The notes under the pieces: model-generated | Told to the model about the DNA's origin: nothing | Database searches by the model: none | Seen by the model: the letters and a program-made list of their open reading frames with translations, nothing else | Shown here: positions 1 through 7,967 of the stretch, one piece after another | How the letters are laid out: the number at the start of each line of letters is the position of its first letter | Position numbering within the stretch: the first letter of the stretch is position 1 | Translations under genes and position numbers: made by a program | Assembly: GCA_963754065.1 (NCBI GenBank) | Contig: CAVWFH010000017.1 | Span: 33,090 to 97,089, forward strand | DNA length: 64,000 nucleotides | Direction of reading: 5' to 3' | Source: JALORV01 sp963754065 | GTDB lineage: Bacteria; Pseudomonadota; Gammaproteobacteria; Burkholderiales; Burkholderiaceae_F

Positions 1-93
1 GAAGACCGGCGTTTCCACCGTGCCGTGTGCCAGCGTCAGGCGGCCGCGGCGCGCGGCGCCATCGCTGGCGAGGAGTTCGAAGCCGGTGCTCAT
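1..93 (-). CDS. tgt: Queuine tRNA-ribosyltransferase, N-terminal part (runs off the window)
   Basis: This enzyme exchanges guanine-34 for preQ1 in the anticodon of GU(N) tRNAs. Only the first 31 codons are visible. They read MSTGFELLASDGAARR..., then GRLTLAHGTVETPVF, which fits the usual start of bacterial Tgt just before its PVGTQ region. Its ATG overlaps the queA stop as ATGA, so the two are translationally coupled, as in many proteobacterial queA-tgt operons. The rest, including the catalytic Asp and the zinc site, lies outside the window. The assignment rests on this short N-terminus and on the neighbour. Confidence 0.85.
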   Translation of the reverse strand, partial: MSTGFELLASDGAARRGRLTLAHGTVETPVF

Positions 94-1148
94 GGCGCCC
101 ACGACGCCCGCTCGAGCAGCATCGCATCGCCGTAGCTGAAGAAGCGGTAGCGTGCGGTGATCGCGTGCTCGTAGGCCGACCGTATCCGGTCCGGTCCTGC
201 GAAGGCGGACACCAGCATCAGCAGTGTCGAACGTGGCAGGTGGAAGTTGGTGATCAGCCGATCGACCGCACGGAAGCGGAAGCCGGGCCGGATGAAAAGC
301 GCGGTTTCACCTGAGCCGGCCCTCACGTGGTCGGCGCCGAGCGTGGCGGACTCGAGTGCGCGCAGGCTGGTCGTGCCGACCGCGACAATGTTTTTGCCGC
401 TCCGCCGAGCCTCGCCGATCGCCGCCGCTGTCGCCACCGGAACGTCGTACCACTCGGAGTGCATCCGATGCTCGTCCAGCCGCTCGGTACGCACCGGTTG
501 AAACGTGCCGGCACCGACGTGCAGTGTCAGGCGGGACGATTGCACTCCCCGCGCGTGAAGCCGTTCAAGCAGTTCCGGCGTGAAGTGCAGACCGGCGGTG
601 GGCGCGGCCACCGCTCCTGGGCGTTGCGCATAGACGGTCTGGTACCGCTCGGCATCCATCGGGCCATCTGCGTGGGTGATGTACGGCGGCAGGGGCACAT
701 GGCCGTGACGATCGAGGACCGAGAGCACGTCGCGTTCGAAACGCAGCACGAAGAAGTCGTCCCGTCGCCCTTCGACGGTCGCCTGGACCGTCTCGTCGAA
801 AACGAAGGTGGCGCCGACGGCGGGCCGGTGGCTGGTACGGACCAGTGCCAGCGCCAGCGTAGGTTCCAGCACGCGTTCGACCAGCGCCTCGACCTTGCCG
901 CCGCTGGGCTTGCGCCCCAGCAGCCGCGCTTTGATCACGCGGGTGTCGTTGAAGACGAGCAGGTCGTCAGGGCCGAGCAGTCGCTCGATGTCCGCGAAGT
1001 GCAGATCGTGTAACGCCGCCGGCGTTACGTGCAGAAGTCGACTGGAGCAGCGATCGACCAGCGGGTGCTGTGCGATCAGCTCCGGCGGCAACTCGAAGTC
1101 GAAATCGGCGAGCGTCAGTTCTTGTTCGGCGATGGCTTGACTGGCCAT
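90..1148 (-). CDS. queA: S-adenosylmethionine:tRNA ribosyltransferase-isomerase
   Basis: QueA transfers and isomerises the ribosyl moiety of SAM onto preQ1-34 of tRNA, giving epoxyqueuosine; it acts in the cytoplasm between Tgt and QueG. The 352-residue product has the usual length. It shows the family's start (FDFELPPELIAQHP), NDTRVIKARLLG near residue 67, PTAGLHFTPELL near 180, LHVGAGTFQPV near 208 and TNFHLPRSTLLMLVSAF near 298. It ends in an ATGA overlap with tgt. A queG gene, the next pathway step, lies at 18.5 kb. Confidence is high. Confidence 0.97.
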   Translation of the reverse strand: MASQAIAEQELTLADFDFELPPELIAQHPLVDRCSSRLLHVTPAALHDLHFADIERLLGPDDLLVFNDTRVIKARLLGRKPSGGKVEALVERVLEPTLALALVRTSHRPAVGATFVFDETVQATVEGRRDDFFVLRFERDVLSVLDRHGHVPLPPYITHADGPMDAERYQTVYAQRPGAVAAPTAGLHFTPELLERLHARGVQSSRLTLHVGAGTFQPVRTERLDEHRMHSEWYDVPVATAAAIGEARRSGKNIVAVGTTSLRALESATLGADHVRAGSGETALFIRPGFRFRAVDRLITNFHLPRSTLLMLVSAFAGPDRIRSAYEHAITARYRFFSYGDAMLLERASWAP

Positions 1149-1183
1149 GCGTGTCTTCCGGCGCGCAATGCGCGCGGGGGGTT

Positions 1184-1226
1184 TGGTGCCGGGAAAGGGA
1201 ATCGAACCCTTACGGTATTGCTACCG
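1184..1226 (-). repeat. Exact 43-bp copy of the 3' part of tRNA-Leu(CAA)
   Basis: These 43 bases are identical to 1351-1393, the 3' end of the neighbouring tRNA-Leu gene: encoded CCA, acceptor 3' strand, T arm and most of the long variable arm. Identity stops abruptly at base 1227, and there is no anticodon or D arm, so this is not a functional tRNA. Such 3' tRNA copies are typical remnants of site-specific integration (an att-site core) or of gene-conversion and duplication events. Only 124 bp separate the copies and no integrase is nearby, so any element is gone. Confidence 0.85.
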
Positions 1227-1289
1227 GAATCTGCGAATGCTCCGGCTTCGCCTTCGCAGTTTTGTTTCCGGCCGCATGCTACGCAAGCT

Positions 1290-1310
1290 TAACCTCGCTG
1301 CGCGAGGTTA
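1290..1310. other. Perfect 9-bp hairpin between the tRNA-Leu copies
   Basis: TAACCTCGC and GCGAGGTTA are perfectly complementary around a three-base TGC loop. It lies 41 bp beyond the tRNA 3' end on the minus strand. No T-tract follows on either strand, so it is not a clear intrinsic terminator. It might still be a processing or termination structure for the tRNA transcript. The function is unknown. Confidence 0.5.
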
Positions 1311-1350
1311 GCCTGCAACGAAATCCCGCGGAACGCGGCAACGTTCAGCG

Positions 1351-1437
1351 TGGTGCCGGGAAAGGGAATCGAACCCTTACGGTATTGCTACCGCGGGATT
1401 TTGAGTCCCGTGCGTCTACCAGTTCCGCCATCCCGGC
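1351..1437 (-). tRNA. tRNA-Leu (anticodon CAA)
   Basis: Read on the minus strand, the gene starts GCCGGGA and ends TCCCGGC plus ACCA, a seven-pair acceptor with encoded CCA. The anticodon stem CGGGA/TCCCG encloses the loop CTCAAAA, so the anticodon is CAA, reading UUG codons. A long class II variable arm (CGGTAGCAATACCG) and the T loop TTCGATT are both visible. Total length is 87 nt, right for tRNA-Leu. Confidence 0.96.
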
Positions 1438-1484
1438 TGGGCGGCGAATTATCTATGAAAGCGGGCGCTCGACCAAACCTGCGC

Positions 1485-1946
1485 TCAGTGCGCGGCGCCG
1501 GAAGGGCGATCCTTCACCACCACGGTACCGGCGAGCTTGTCGTGCCAGCCCTGTTTGCGCGCATCGAACGCCACCCAGATCAGGCCGAGGCACAGCGGGA
1601 TCATCGAAACGTAGTATCCAAGGTAGCGGCCAACGAGCTGGCCCGTTGAGGCGGGCCGGCCGGTGCGCGCATCGACGATGCGGGCACCAATGGCGATCTT
1701 GCCGGGCGTAGCCTGGCGGTAGACCCAGAACAGAATCACGGCGACTGCCGGCAGTACCCAGTTGAGCAGCAGGTCAGCGGCGCCGCCCATCATGTCCGGT
1801 TCCACGAAGTATCCGGGGCCGTAGATCCAGTAGAGCAGGGGCACGATGATCAGCAGCAGCAGTACGCTGTCGATGAGTGCCGCGCCGACGCGTGCCCAGA
1901 AACCGACGTACTCGGCCCCGGCCAGCCCATCCGTGTCGGTGGCCAT
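1485..1946 (-). CDS. RDD family membrane protein
   Basis: This 153-residue protein has three predicted hydrophobic segments (about residues 22-44, 58-75 and 106-125). It shows the RDD-family signature: an Arg and Asp in the first helix (FWARVGAALIDSVLLL), then YRQATPGKIAIGARIVDARTG, and near the C-terminus an ARKQGWHDKLAGTVVV block. RDD proteins are inner-membrane proteins of mostly unknown function; a few have been linked to ion exchange. The start overlaps the panC stop by one base (TGATG), so it is likely co-translated with panC. I infer no role in pantothenate synthesis from that alone. Confidence 0.85.
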   Translation of the reverse strand: MATDTDGLAGAEYVGFWARVGAALIDSVLLLLIIVPLLYWIYGPGYFVEPDMMGGAADLLLNWVLPAVAVILFWVYRQATPGKIAIGARIVDARTGRPASTGQLVGRYLGYYVSMIPLCLGLIWVAFDARKQGWHDKLAGTVVVKDRPSGAAH

Positions 1947-2788
1947 CAGATCTCCAGGTTGTCGATCAGTCGCGTCGTGCCGAGTTTGGCGGCCGTCAGG
2001 ACCACCAGCGCTTCGCCGGACTCGACCTCGCCCGCAGCAGGTGCGTTCAGGTCGCGTTGACGCCGCACCGAAACGTAATCGACCTTCCAGCCGTTGGCCG
2101 CCAGTTCGCGCTCGGCGTCGTGCTCGATGCGTGCCACGTCGTACTCGCCGCCGCGCACGCGGTCGCGCACGGAATTCAGTGTTGCGTACAGGCGCGGTGC
2201 TTCCTTGCGTTCAGTCTCGCTCAGGAAGCGGTTGCGTGAGGACAGGGCCAGGCCGTCGGGATCGCGCACCGTCTCGTGCGGGATGATCTCGGTCGGCAGC
2301 GCGAACTGCCGGCACATGTTGCGCACGATCATCAGCTGCTGGTAGTCCTTCTTGCCGAACACGGCCACGCGCGGCTGGACGCAAGAGAAGAGCTTCAGAA
2401 CGACGGTCGAGACGCCGACGAAGAAACCCGGGCGGAACTCGCCTTCGAGAATGTCACCGAGGTCGTGCGGCGGCTGCACTCGGTAGCTTTGCGGCTCCGG
2501 ATACATCTCCGATTCGTTCGGCGCGAACAGCACGTAGACATGGTTGTTCTGCTGCAGCTTGTCGATGTCCTCCTGCAGCGTGCGCGGATACTTGTCGAAG
2601 TCCTCGTTCGGACCGAACTGCAGCCGGTTGACGAAGATCGAGGCCACCACCGGGTCGCCGTGCTGGTGCGCCATCGCCATCAGCGACAAGTGGGCCGCGT
2701 GCAGGTTGCCCATGGTCGGGACGAACGCAATGCGGTTCTGCCCGCGCAGCTGGTCGCGCAACGCTTCGATCGTATGAACGACTTTCAT
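1946..2788 (-). CDS. panC: Pantothenate synthetase (pantoate--beta-alanine ligase)
   Basis: PanC condenses pantoate with beta-alanine using ATP, the last step of vitamin B5 synthesis. The 280-residue length is normal. Visible motifs are FVPTMGNLHAAH (ATP-site loop, residues about 22-33), the FVNRLQFGPNEDFDKYPR block (about 52-69), GKKDYQQLMIVRNM (about 144-157) and the KMSKS-like LALSSRNRFLS (about 179-189). The HxGH-type element reads HAAH, with Ala where Gly is usual. It lies downstream of panB on the same strand and is coupled to the RDD gene. Confidence 0.96.
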   Translation of the reverse strand: MKVVHTIEALRDQLRGQNRIAFVPTMGNLHAAHLSLMAMAHQHGDPVVASIFVNRLQFGPNEDFDKYPRTLQEDIDKLQQNNHVYVLFAPNESEMYPEPQSYRVQPPHDLGDILEGEFRPGFFVGVSTVVLKLFSCVQPRVAVFGKKDYQQLMIVRNMCRQFALPTEIIPHETVRDPDGLALSSRNRFLSETERKEAPRLYATLNSVRDRVRGGEYDVARIEHDAERELAANGWKVDYVSVRRQRDLNAPAAGEVESGEALVVLTAAKLGTTRLIDNLEI

Positions 2789-2936
2789 CGTGTCGGAGCC
2801 CGTCGGTCGGGCGCGCGGAGGGCAAGGCCGCGGATTGTAGAGCGTGACCTGATATCAAGCGGCACCGGTCGGCGCCTGGGCAAATCGGCGAATGCCGCCA
2901 GGTGCTCAACGGACCGGGATGGACCCCCGGCGTTTC

Positions 2937-3767
2937 TCAGTAGCCGTGTTCTGCCGACGGGAAGCTGCGGTCCTTGACTGCAGCGACGTAGGCGGCGACC
3001 GCCGAGGCGATGTCGGGCTGCCCCTGCATGAAGTTGCGCACGAAGCGCGGCTTGCGGCCGGGATAGACGTCGAGCATGTCGTGCAGCACCAGCACCTGCC
3101 CGGAAACCTGGCCGCCGGCGCCGATGCCGATCGTCGCCAGTGCCACGGCGTCGGTGACGCGGGCCGCCAGTGCCGTCGGGATCAGTTCCAGCACCATCAT
3201 TGCGGCGCCTGCTTCGTCGAGCGCCCGTGCATCGGCCAGCAATCGTTCGGCATCGGATTCGCTGCGCCCCTGGATGCGATAACCGCCGAGCGCGTGCACC
3301 GACTGGGGCGTCAGTCCCAGGTGCGCGCAGACCGGGATGCCGCGTTCGACCAGGAAGGCAACCGTGGGCGCGAGCCACTCGCCGCCCTCGAGCTTGACCA
3401 TCTTGGCGCCGGCCTGCATCAGCTCGACGGCGCTGTCCAGCGCCTGCTCGGGACCGGCCTGGTAGCTGCCGAAGGGCATGTCGGCGATCAGCCACGCGGC
3501 CGACAAGCCGCGCGCGACGCAGCGCGTGTGATACGCCACTTCGTCCATCGAGACCGGCAAGGTCGAGTCGAGGCCCTGGATCACCATGCCGAGCGAATCG
3601 CCGACCAGCACGCAATCCACGCCCTGGGCGTCGAGCAGCCGTGCAAAGCTGGCGTCGTAGCAGGTCAGCATCGCGATCGGCTCGCTCGCGGCGCGCATCT
3701 CGCGCAGCCGCGGCAACGTGACCGGTTTGCGGGCGGTGCTGGGTGGAGTCTGCGGATGGGTGCTCAT
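2937..3767 (-). CDS. panB: 3-methyl-2-oxobutanoate hydroxymethyltransferase
   Basis: PanB makes ketopantoate from alpha-ketoisovalerate and methylenetetrahydrofolate, committing carbon to pantothenate and CoA. The 276-residue protein shows MLTCYDASFARLLD (about 33-46), the metal-binding VGDSLGMVIQG (about 55-65), IADMPFGSYQ (about 93-102), KLEGG (about 124-128) and AHLGLTPQSVHALGGY (about 147-162). It precedes panC after a 148-bp gap in which I see no gene. IlvD, which makes its substrate, is encoded at 34.8 kb. Confidence 0.96.
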   Translation of the reverse strand: MSTHPQTPPSTARKPVTLPRLREMRAASEPIAMLTCYDASFARLLDAQGVDCVLVGDSLGMVIQGLDSTLPVSMDEVAYHTRCVARGLSAAWLIADMPFGSYQAGPEQALDSAVELMQAGAKMVKLEGGEWLAPTVAFLVERGIPVCAHLGLTPQSVHALGGYRIQGRSESDAERLLADARALDEAGAAMMVLELIPTALAARVTDAVALATIGIGAGGQVSGQVLVLHDMLDVYPGRKPRFVRNFMQGQPDIASAVAAYVAAVKDRSFPSAEHGY

Positions 3768-3822
3768 TCGAAAGCTCCGGATTGCGCTCTGCGGCTCTTG
3801 GCAGTGGGGCGGCCCGCGCAGC

Positions 3823-4464
3823 TCATGCCGCGAGGTTGAAGTATTCGCGGCGGCCGCGCAACTTGCCGATCCGGTCGAGCAGCAGATGAAAGTCCGCGTC
3901 GCTGTCGATCGGATTCAGGTGCTCGGTATTGACGATCAGCACCGGCGCCTCATCGTACTGGTGAAAGAACCGCGTATAGCTGTCCGCAAGCGCTGCAAGA
4001 TACTCCCCGCTGATGCGCGACTCCGCCGGGGTTCCGCGCCGCGCGACGCGCTCGGCCAGTGTCTCGGGGCTCGCCTGCAGGTAGATGACGAGGTCCGGTG
4101 CCGGCGTCTGTGGCCGCAGCTGCGCCAGGATCTGCTCGTACAGCTTCAGCTCGTCGTCGGCCAGCGTCAGCCGGGCGAACAGTGGATCCTTGTCGAGCAG
4201 GAAATCGGCAAACAGCACGGCGCGGAACATGTCGAGCTGGCGTACGTCGGCCAGTTGCTGCACGCGCTGGAACAGGAAGAAGAGCTGCGTCGGCAATGCG
4301 AAACGTGCGCGGTCACTGTAGAAGCGCTCAAGGAAAGGATTGGCCTCGGGCCTTTCGAGCAACGTGTGCGCGTTGAAGTGCTGCGCCAGTTTGCGCGTCA
4401 ACGAGGTCTTGCCCGCGCCTATCGGTCCCTCGATGGCGACATAGCGGTAGCGGCTGGCGATCAT
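3823..4464 (-). CDS. Deoxynucleoside kinase (deoxyguanosine/deoxyadenosine kinase type)
   Basis: The 213-residue cytoplasmic kinase has an N-terminal P-loop, EGPIGAGKTSL (about 11-21), an ERPEANPFLERFY stretch (about 37-49) and the DLVIYLQASPETLAERVARRG lid region (about 119-139), all typical of the dNK/Dck family that salvages deoxynucleosides. Substrate preference cannot be read from the sequence. It sits between folK and panB, the usual betaproteobacterial neighbourhood for this gene. Confidence 0.88.
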   Translation of the reverse strand: MIASRYRYVAIEGPIGAGKTSLTRKLAQHFNAHTLLERPEANPFLERFYSDRARFALPTQLFFLFQRVQQLADVRQLDMFRAVLFADFLLDKDPLFARLTLADDELKLYEQILAQLRPQTPAPDLVIYLQASPETLAERVARRGTPAESRISGEYLAALADSYTRFFHQYDEAPVLIVNTEHLNPIDSDADFHLLLDRIGKLRGRREYFNLAA

Positions 4465-4537
4465 TTAACGCGGTGCGCTTCCATGGAGCGTCGACGCGTC
4501 GACGACCGGCACGACGGACATGGAGCCGGTGCCGGGG

Positions 4538-5035
4538 TCAGGGGGCGGCAGCCTCGACCGGTTCGATCTTCTGATCGTCGACCGATTCGAGAAAGGCGAA
4601 GGCCGGCCCCTGGCCGGGAATGCGGATCTCCGGCGCCAGATCGAGCAGGGGACGCAGAACGAAGGCGCGCAGGTGCAGTCGCGGGTGCGGCAGCGTGAGC
4701 GGCGTGCTCTGGATGATCATGTCGCCCAGCAGCAGCAGGTCGAGATCGACGTTGCGCGGCGCGTTCTTCTTGAGGCCGCGCCGCTTCCGGCCGAGCATGA
4801 GCTCGATATCCAGCAGATGCAGCAGCAGCGCATAGGGCTCGAGCGAGGTCTCGACCTTGACGACGGCGTTGAGGTAATCGGGACCGGTCGCATCGATCGG
4901 GGCGGAACGATAGTACGGCGAGACCGCGACGAACTCCGTCTGCTCGATCGAACGCAGCGACTCGATCGCGGAGTTCAGTGCCTCGGCGACGTCACCCTGG
5001 TTCGATCCCAGCCCGATGTATGCGATCCGTTTCAC
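4538..5035 (-). CDS. folK: 2-amino-4-hydroxy-6-hydroxymethyldihydropteridine diphosphokinase
   Basis: FolK pyrophosphorylates the pterin precursor of folate. Visible signatures are AYIGLGSNQGD at the start, SPYYRSAPI (about 41-49), the PRNVDLDLLLLGD block holding metal-binding Asp residues (about 91-103) and HPRLHLRAFVLRPL (about 115-128). I prefer the GTG at 5035 because the family begins right before this block and a GAGGG lies upstream. An ATG at 5068 would add 11 residues, overlap the pcnB stop and lacks a clear ribosome site. Downstream of pcnB as in many beta- and gammaproteobacteria. Confidence 0.92.
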   Translation of the reverse strand: MKRIAYIGLGSNQGDVAEALNSAIESLRSIEQTEFVAVSPYYRSAPIDATGPDYLNAVVKVETSLEPYALLLHLLDIELMLGRKRRGLKKNAPRNVDLDLLLLGDMIIQSTPLTLPHPRLHLRAFVLRPLLDLAPEIRIPGQGPAFAFLESVDDQKIEPVEAAAP

Positions 5036-5057
5036 TGCCGATGTTCGCCCTCGTAGC

Positions 5058-6440
5058 TCACGCCACATCCGTTTCGTTGCCGGTGTCCGTCGCTGCGCGC
5101 TGCGGTCCGCCCTTGCCGCGCGCGCGGCGCCGCCGTTTGCGCCCCGGTCCTTCCGTCACACCCGTCCGCGTTGCCTCTTCCACCATTCGTTCGCGTTCTT
5201 CTTCGTTCGCGTGCGAGAAACGCGTCCACCAGTCGGACAACTCGGCTGGAATCTCGTCAGCAGCGGCCCGCAGCAGCAGGAAATCATAACCGGCCCGAAA
5301 GCGCAGGTGCTCGAGCAGGCGGAATGCCGACCGCCCGCTGCGTCGCTCGAATCGAGGCTGCAGTCCCCAGATTTCGCGCATGTCCGAGACGAACCTTCGC
5401 TGGATCGACAGCTTCTCGGTCTGGGCGTCGAGCGTGTCGTCGATGGCGGCGTTGAGCGCCGGGATGCGATGCTCGCCCCGGGCGGTGCGTGCGTTCCATT
5501 TGACCAGCACGTCGTGCCACAGCAGGGTGGCGAAGAGAAACCCCGGCGAGATCGACTTGCCGCCCAGCACGCGCTCATCGGTGCGCGCCAGTGCCTGCAG
5601 GACGAAGCGCTCCCCGGCCGGCTGCTCGAGGATCACGTCCAGCAGCGGCAGCAGCCCGTGGTGCAGGCCTTCCATGCGCAGCCGCGTGATGCACGCGACC
5701 GAATGTCCGCTCGTCAGCAGCTTGAGCATTTCGTCGAACAGGCGCGCCGCGGGGACGTTCTCGATCAGGCGTGCCAGCCGCGGGATCGGCTCACGCGTCG
5801 CCTCGTCGATGTCGAAGCCGAGTTTCGCGGCGAAGCGAACCGCACGCAGCATGCGCACCGGGTCCTCGCGGTAGCGCGTCTCGGGATCGCCGATCATGCG
5901 CAACCGCTTCCGGCGCACGTCCTTCACGCCATCGTGATAGTCGATGACCTCGCGCGTCGTCGGGTCGTAGTACAGCGCGTTGACCGTGAAGTCGCGCCGC
6001 GTGGCGTCCTCGTGCTGTTCGCCGAACAGGTTGTCAGCCAGCACGCGTCCGTGCTCATCCGTCTGCCGGTCCGGGTTGTCCAGCGCCCTGAAGGTCGAGA
6101 CCTCGATCGTCTCCTGGCCGAACATCACGTGCACGAGGCGGAAGCGCCGGCCGATGATGATGGCGCGCCGGAAGTGCGACTTGACCTGCTCGGGCGTTGC
6201 GTCGGTCGCGATGTCGAAGTCCTTCGGCGCCACGCCGAGCAGCAGGTCGCGCACGGCGCCGCCAACGAGGTAGGCGCGATGCCCGGCCTTCTGCAGCGTT
6301 TCGCACACGCGCAGCGCCGAACGGGCCACCAGATCCTGGTCGATGCCGTGCTCGGCGGCCGTGACGCGCTTGGGCTCGCGCGGCTTGCGCGGCTTGCGCG
6401 AGAACAGCGTCGAAACGCGTGCGATGACGCGCTTGATCAT
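5058..6440 (-). CDS. pcnB: Poly(A) polymerase I
   Basis: PcnB adds poly(A) tails that mark RNAs for decay. The 460-residue protein has the nucleotidyltransferase core: AYLVGGAVRDLLLG (about 57-70), the catalytic KDFDIATDATPEQV (about 74-87), RRDFTVNALYYD (about 149-160) and RYREDPVRMLRAVRFAAKLGF (shown here by its first half, about 188-208). A basic, low-complexity C-terminus (GPGRKRRRRARGKGG) follows, as in PcnB. The N-terminal Arg/Lys-rich stretch also separates it from tRNA CCA-adding enzymes. It lies between a HAD phosphatase gene and folK. Confidence 0.95.
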   Translation of the reverse strand: MIKRVIARVSTLFSRKPRKPREPKRVTAAEHGIDQDLVARSALRVCETLQKAGHRAYLVGGAVRDLLLGVAPKDFDIATDATPEQVKSHFRRAIIIGRRFRLVHVMFGQETIEVSTFRALDNPDRQTDEHGRVLADNLFGEQHEDATRRDFTVNALYYDPTTREVIDYHDGVKDVRRKRLRMIGDPETRYREDPVRMLRAVRFAAKLGFDIDEATREPIPRLARLIENVPAARLFDEMLKLLTSGHSVACITRLRMEGLHHGLLPLLDVILEQPAGERFVLQALARTDERVLGGKSISPGFLFATLLWHDVLVKWNARTARGEHRIPALNAAIDDTLDAQTEKLSIQRRFVSDMREIWGLQPRFERRSGRSAFRLLEHLRFRAGYDFLLLRAAADEIPAELSDWWTRFSHANEEERERMVEEATRTGVTEGPGRKRRRRARGKGGPQRAATDTGNETDVA

Positions 6441-6470
6441 GCGATCCCCGCGCGCAGGGTCGGGACCAGG

Positions 6471-7145
6471 TCAGGCATGGGCCGTATCGAAGAGCTGCAG
6501 TGTTCTCCAGCCGCGATCGCGCGCGACGGCAAGCAGGCGCGCATCGGCGTTGGTCACGATCGGGTGGGTCACCTTCTCCAGCAGCGGCAGGTCGTTGATC
6601 GAATCGCTGTAGAACGTCGTGATCGTGTCGGCGAGCGTGCGGCCGCGCGCCGCGAGCCATTCCTCCACCTTGCGGACTTTGCCGTCCTGGTAGGTGTGCG
6701 TGCCGACGTGTCCGCCGGTGAAGCGGCCGTCGGCCTGCTCAGGTTCGACAGCGAGCACGTGTTCGATTCCGAACGACCGCGCGATCGGCGTCACGACATA
6801 CGCATTGGTGCCGGTGACGAGCGCCAGCTCATCTCCGGCAGCGCGATGCCGCTCGACGAGTGCGCGTGCCTGCTCACGGATCGCCGGGCTGACGTGACGC
6901 TGCATGAACTCGCGATGCCAGTCATCCAGCGTCGCACGCGGAAACGCGGCCAGCAGTTCCATCTGGAAGGCCACGTAGGCATCGACGTCGAAGGTGCCGG
7001 CGCGATACTCGTCAGCAAACCGCCGGATACGGGCACCGTAGTCGGCGGGATCGAGTCCGCCGCGCTCGACGACATGGTGCGACCACGTGTCGGCGCTGTC
7101 GATCGGCAGCAGTGTGTGATCGAGGTCGAAAAGCGCAAGATGCAT
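6471..7145 (-). CDS. HAD-superfamily hydrolase, SerB-like (subfamily IB)
   Basis: This 224-residue cytoplasmic phosphatase starts with the catalytic FDLDHTLLPIDS (DxDxT motif, residues about 5-16). It continues with LALVTGTNAYV (motif II Thr, about 100-110), GKVRKVEEWL (motif III Lys, about 139-148) and YSDSINDLPLLE (motif IV acidic pair, about 164-175). Close relatives are annotated HAD-IB or phosphoserine-phosphatase-like; the substrate is unknown. I chose the ATG at 7145, right before the core; a GTG at 7163 would add six residues. It lies 23 bp after hda and 30 bp before pcnB. Confidence 0.85.
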   Translation of the reverse strand: MHLALFDLDHTLLPIDSADTWSHHVVERGGLDPADYGARIRRFADEYRAGTFDVDAYVAFQMELLAAFPRATLDDWHREFMQRHVSPAIREQARALVERHRAAGDELALVTGTNAYVVTPIARSFGIEHVLAVEPEQADGRFTGGHVGTHTYQDGKVRKVEEWLAARGRTLADTITTFYSDSINDLPLLEKVTHPIVTNADARLLAVARDRGWRTLQLFDTAHA

Positions 7146-7168
7146 CGGCGCGATTCTACGCACTGGCC

Positions 7169-7852
7169 CTAGTCACGGCCCTGTGCCCACTCGCGTACGA
7201 GCGGCACGGTGATCGCGCGCTTGGCCTCAAGCGCATAAGCGTCGAGCGCGTCAAGGATCGCGACCTGCGTGCTCAGGTCGCGCGGCATGTGGGTCAGCAG
7301 GTAACCGAGCACCTCGGCTGACAGGTCGATGCCGCGCGAGGCGGCGTGCGCGCGCAGCGCGTCCTCCTTCTCGGCGTCGGACAGGCCGTGAAGCTGGTAG
7401 ACGAGACCCCATGCGAGGCGCGTGCGGACGTCCTCGCGCAACACGAGCTGGGCCGGCGGGACGCTGCCGCTGGCGACCAGCGCGCAGGTGCGCGACGCGC
7501 GGATCTCGTTTTGCAGCACGAAGAGCTGCTGCTGCCGCACCGGGTCGAAACGATCGACGTCGTCCGCCAGATAGAGCCGTACGGCGGGGTCGAACTCCGA
7601 GGAAGCGTTCGTGCTGTCGAGCCAGCGGCTCGCGTCTCTGGCGGCGACTGCCTGCAGCAGATGAGACCGGCCGCTGCCTTCACCGCCCCAGAGATAGATA
7701 AACCGCTCCGCACCGCCGGCGGCGAGCTTGCGCAGAGCGGCAACCACCTCGGCATTGCGGCCGACGACGAAGTTGTCGAGCGAAGGGCGCAGCGGCTGGA
7801 TCAGGTCGAGCGCCAGCTGTTGGTGGGGAGAATTCCGATAGGGTGAGCTCAT
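7169..7852 (-). CDS. hda: DnaA-related regulator Hda
   Basis: Hda works with the sliding clamp to stimulate ATP hydrolysis by DnaA after initiation. The product is 227 residues when started at the ATG at 7852. The N-terminal HQQLALDLIQP (about 9-19) holds a QLALDL element like the clamp-binding motif QL(S/D)LPLF. The Walker A region is a degenerate LWGGEGSGRSHLLQA (about 57-71), with Arg in place of the invariant Lys. The Walker B equivalent LYLADDVDRFD (about 96-106) and a C-terminal lid complete a DnaA AAA+ domain without the DNA-binding domain. It is divergent from the purM-type gene. Confidence 0.88.
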   Translation of the reverse strand: MSSPYRNSPHQQLALDLIQPLRPSLDNFVVGRNAEVVAALRKLAAGGAERFIYLWGGEGSGRSHLLQAVAARDASRWLDSTNASSEFDPAVRLYLADDVDRFDPVRQQQLFVLQNEIRASRTCALVASGSVPPAQLVLREDVRTRLAWGLVYQLHGLSDAEKEDALRAHAASRGIDLSAEVLGYLLTHMPRDLSTQVAILDALDAYALEAKRAITVPLVREWAQGRD

Positions 7853-7967
7853 CGGTCGACGGTGGAGGCGCGGCAAGGCCGCGCCTTACAATCCGGTTTC
7901 CCTTCCTTGGTGCACTGTGTGCGCGGCCAGCGGGAAGTCTACCGGGCCACGCAGGGTCGACCCGTCC

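Noticed and set aside
1184..1226. A second tRNA-Leu
   Set aside because: Only the 3' part is present; no acceptor 5' strand, D arm or anticodon.
5016..7172. 718-codon plus-strand open frame
   Set aside because: It is a shadow opposite pcnB and the HAD gene; low-complexity His/Arg/Gln-rich translation without domains.
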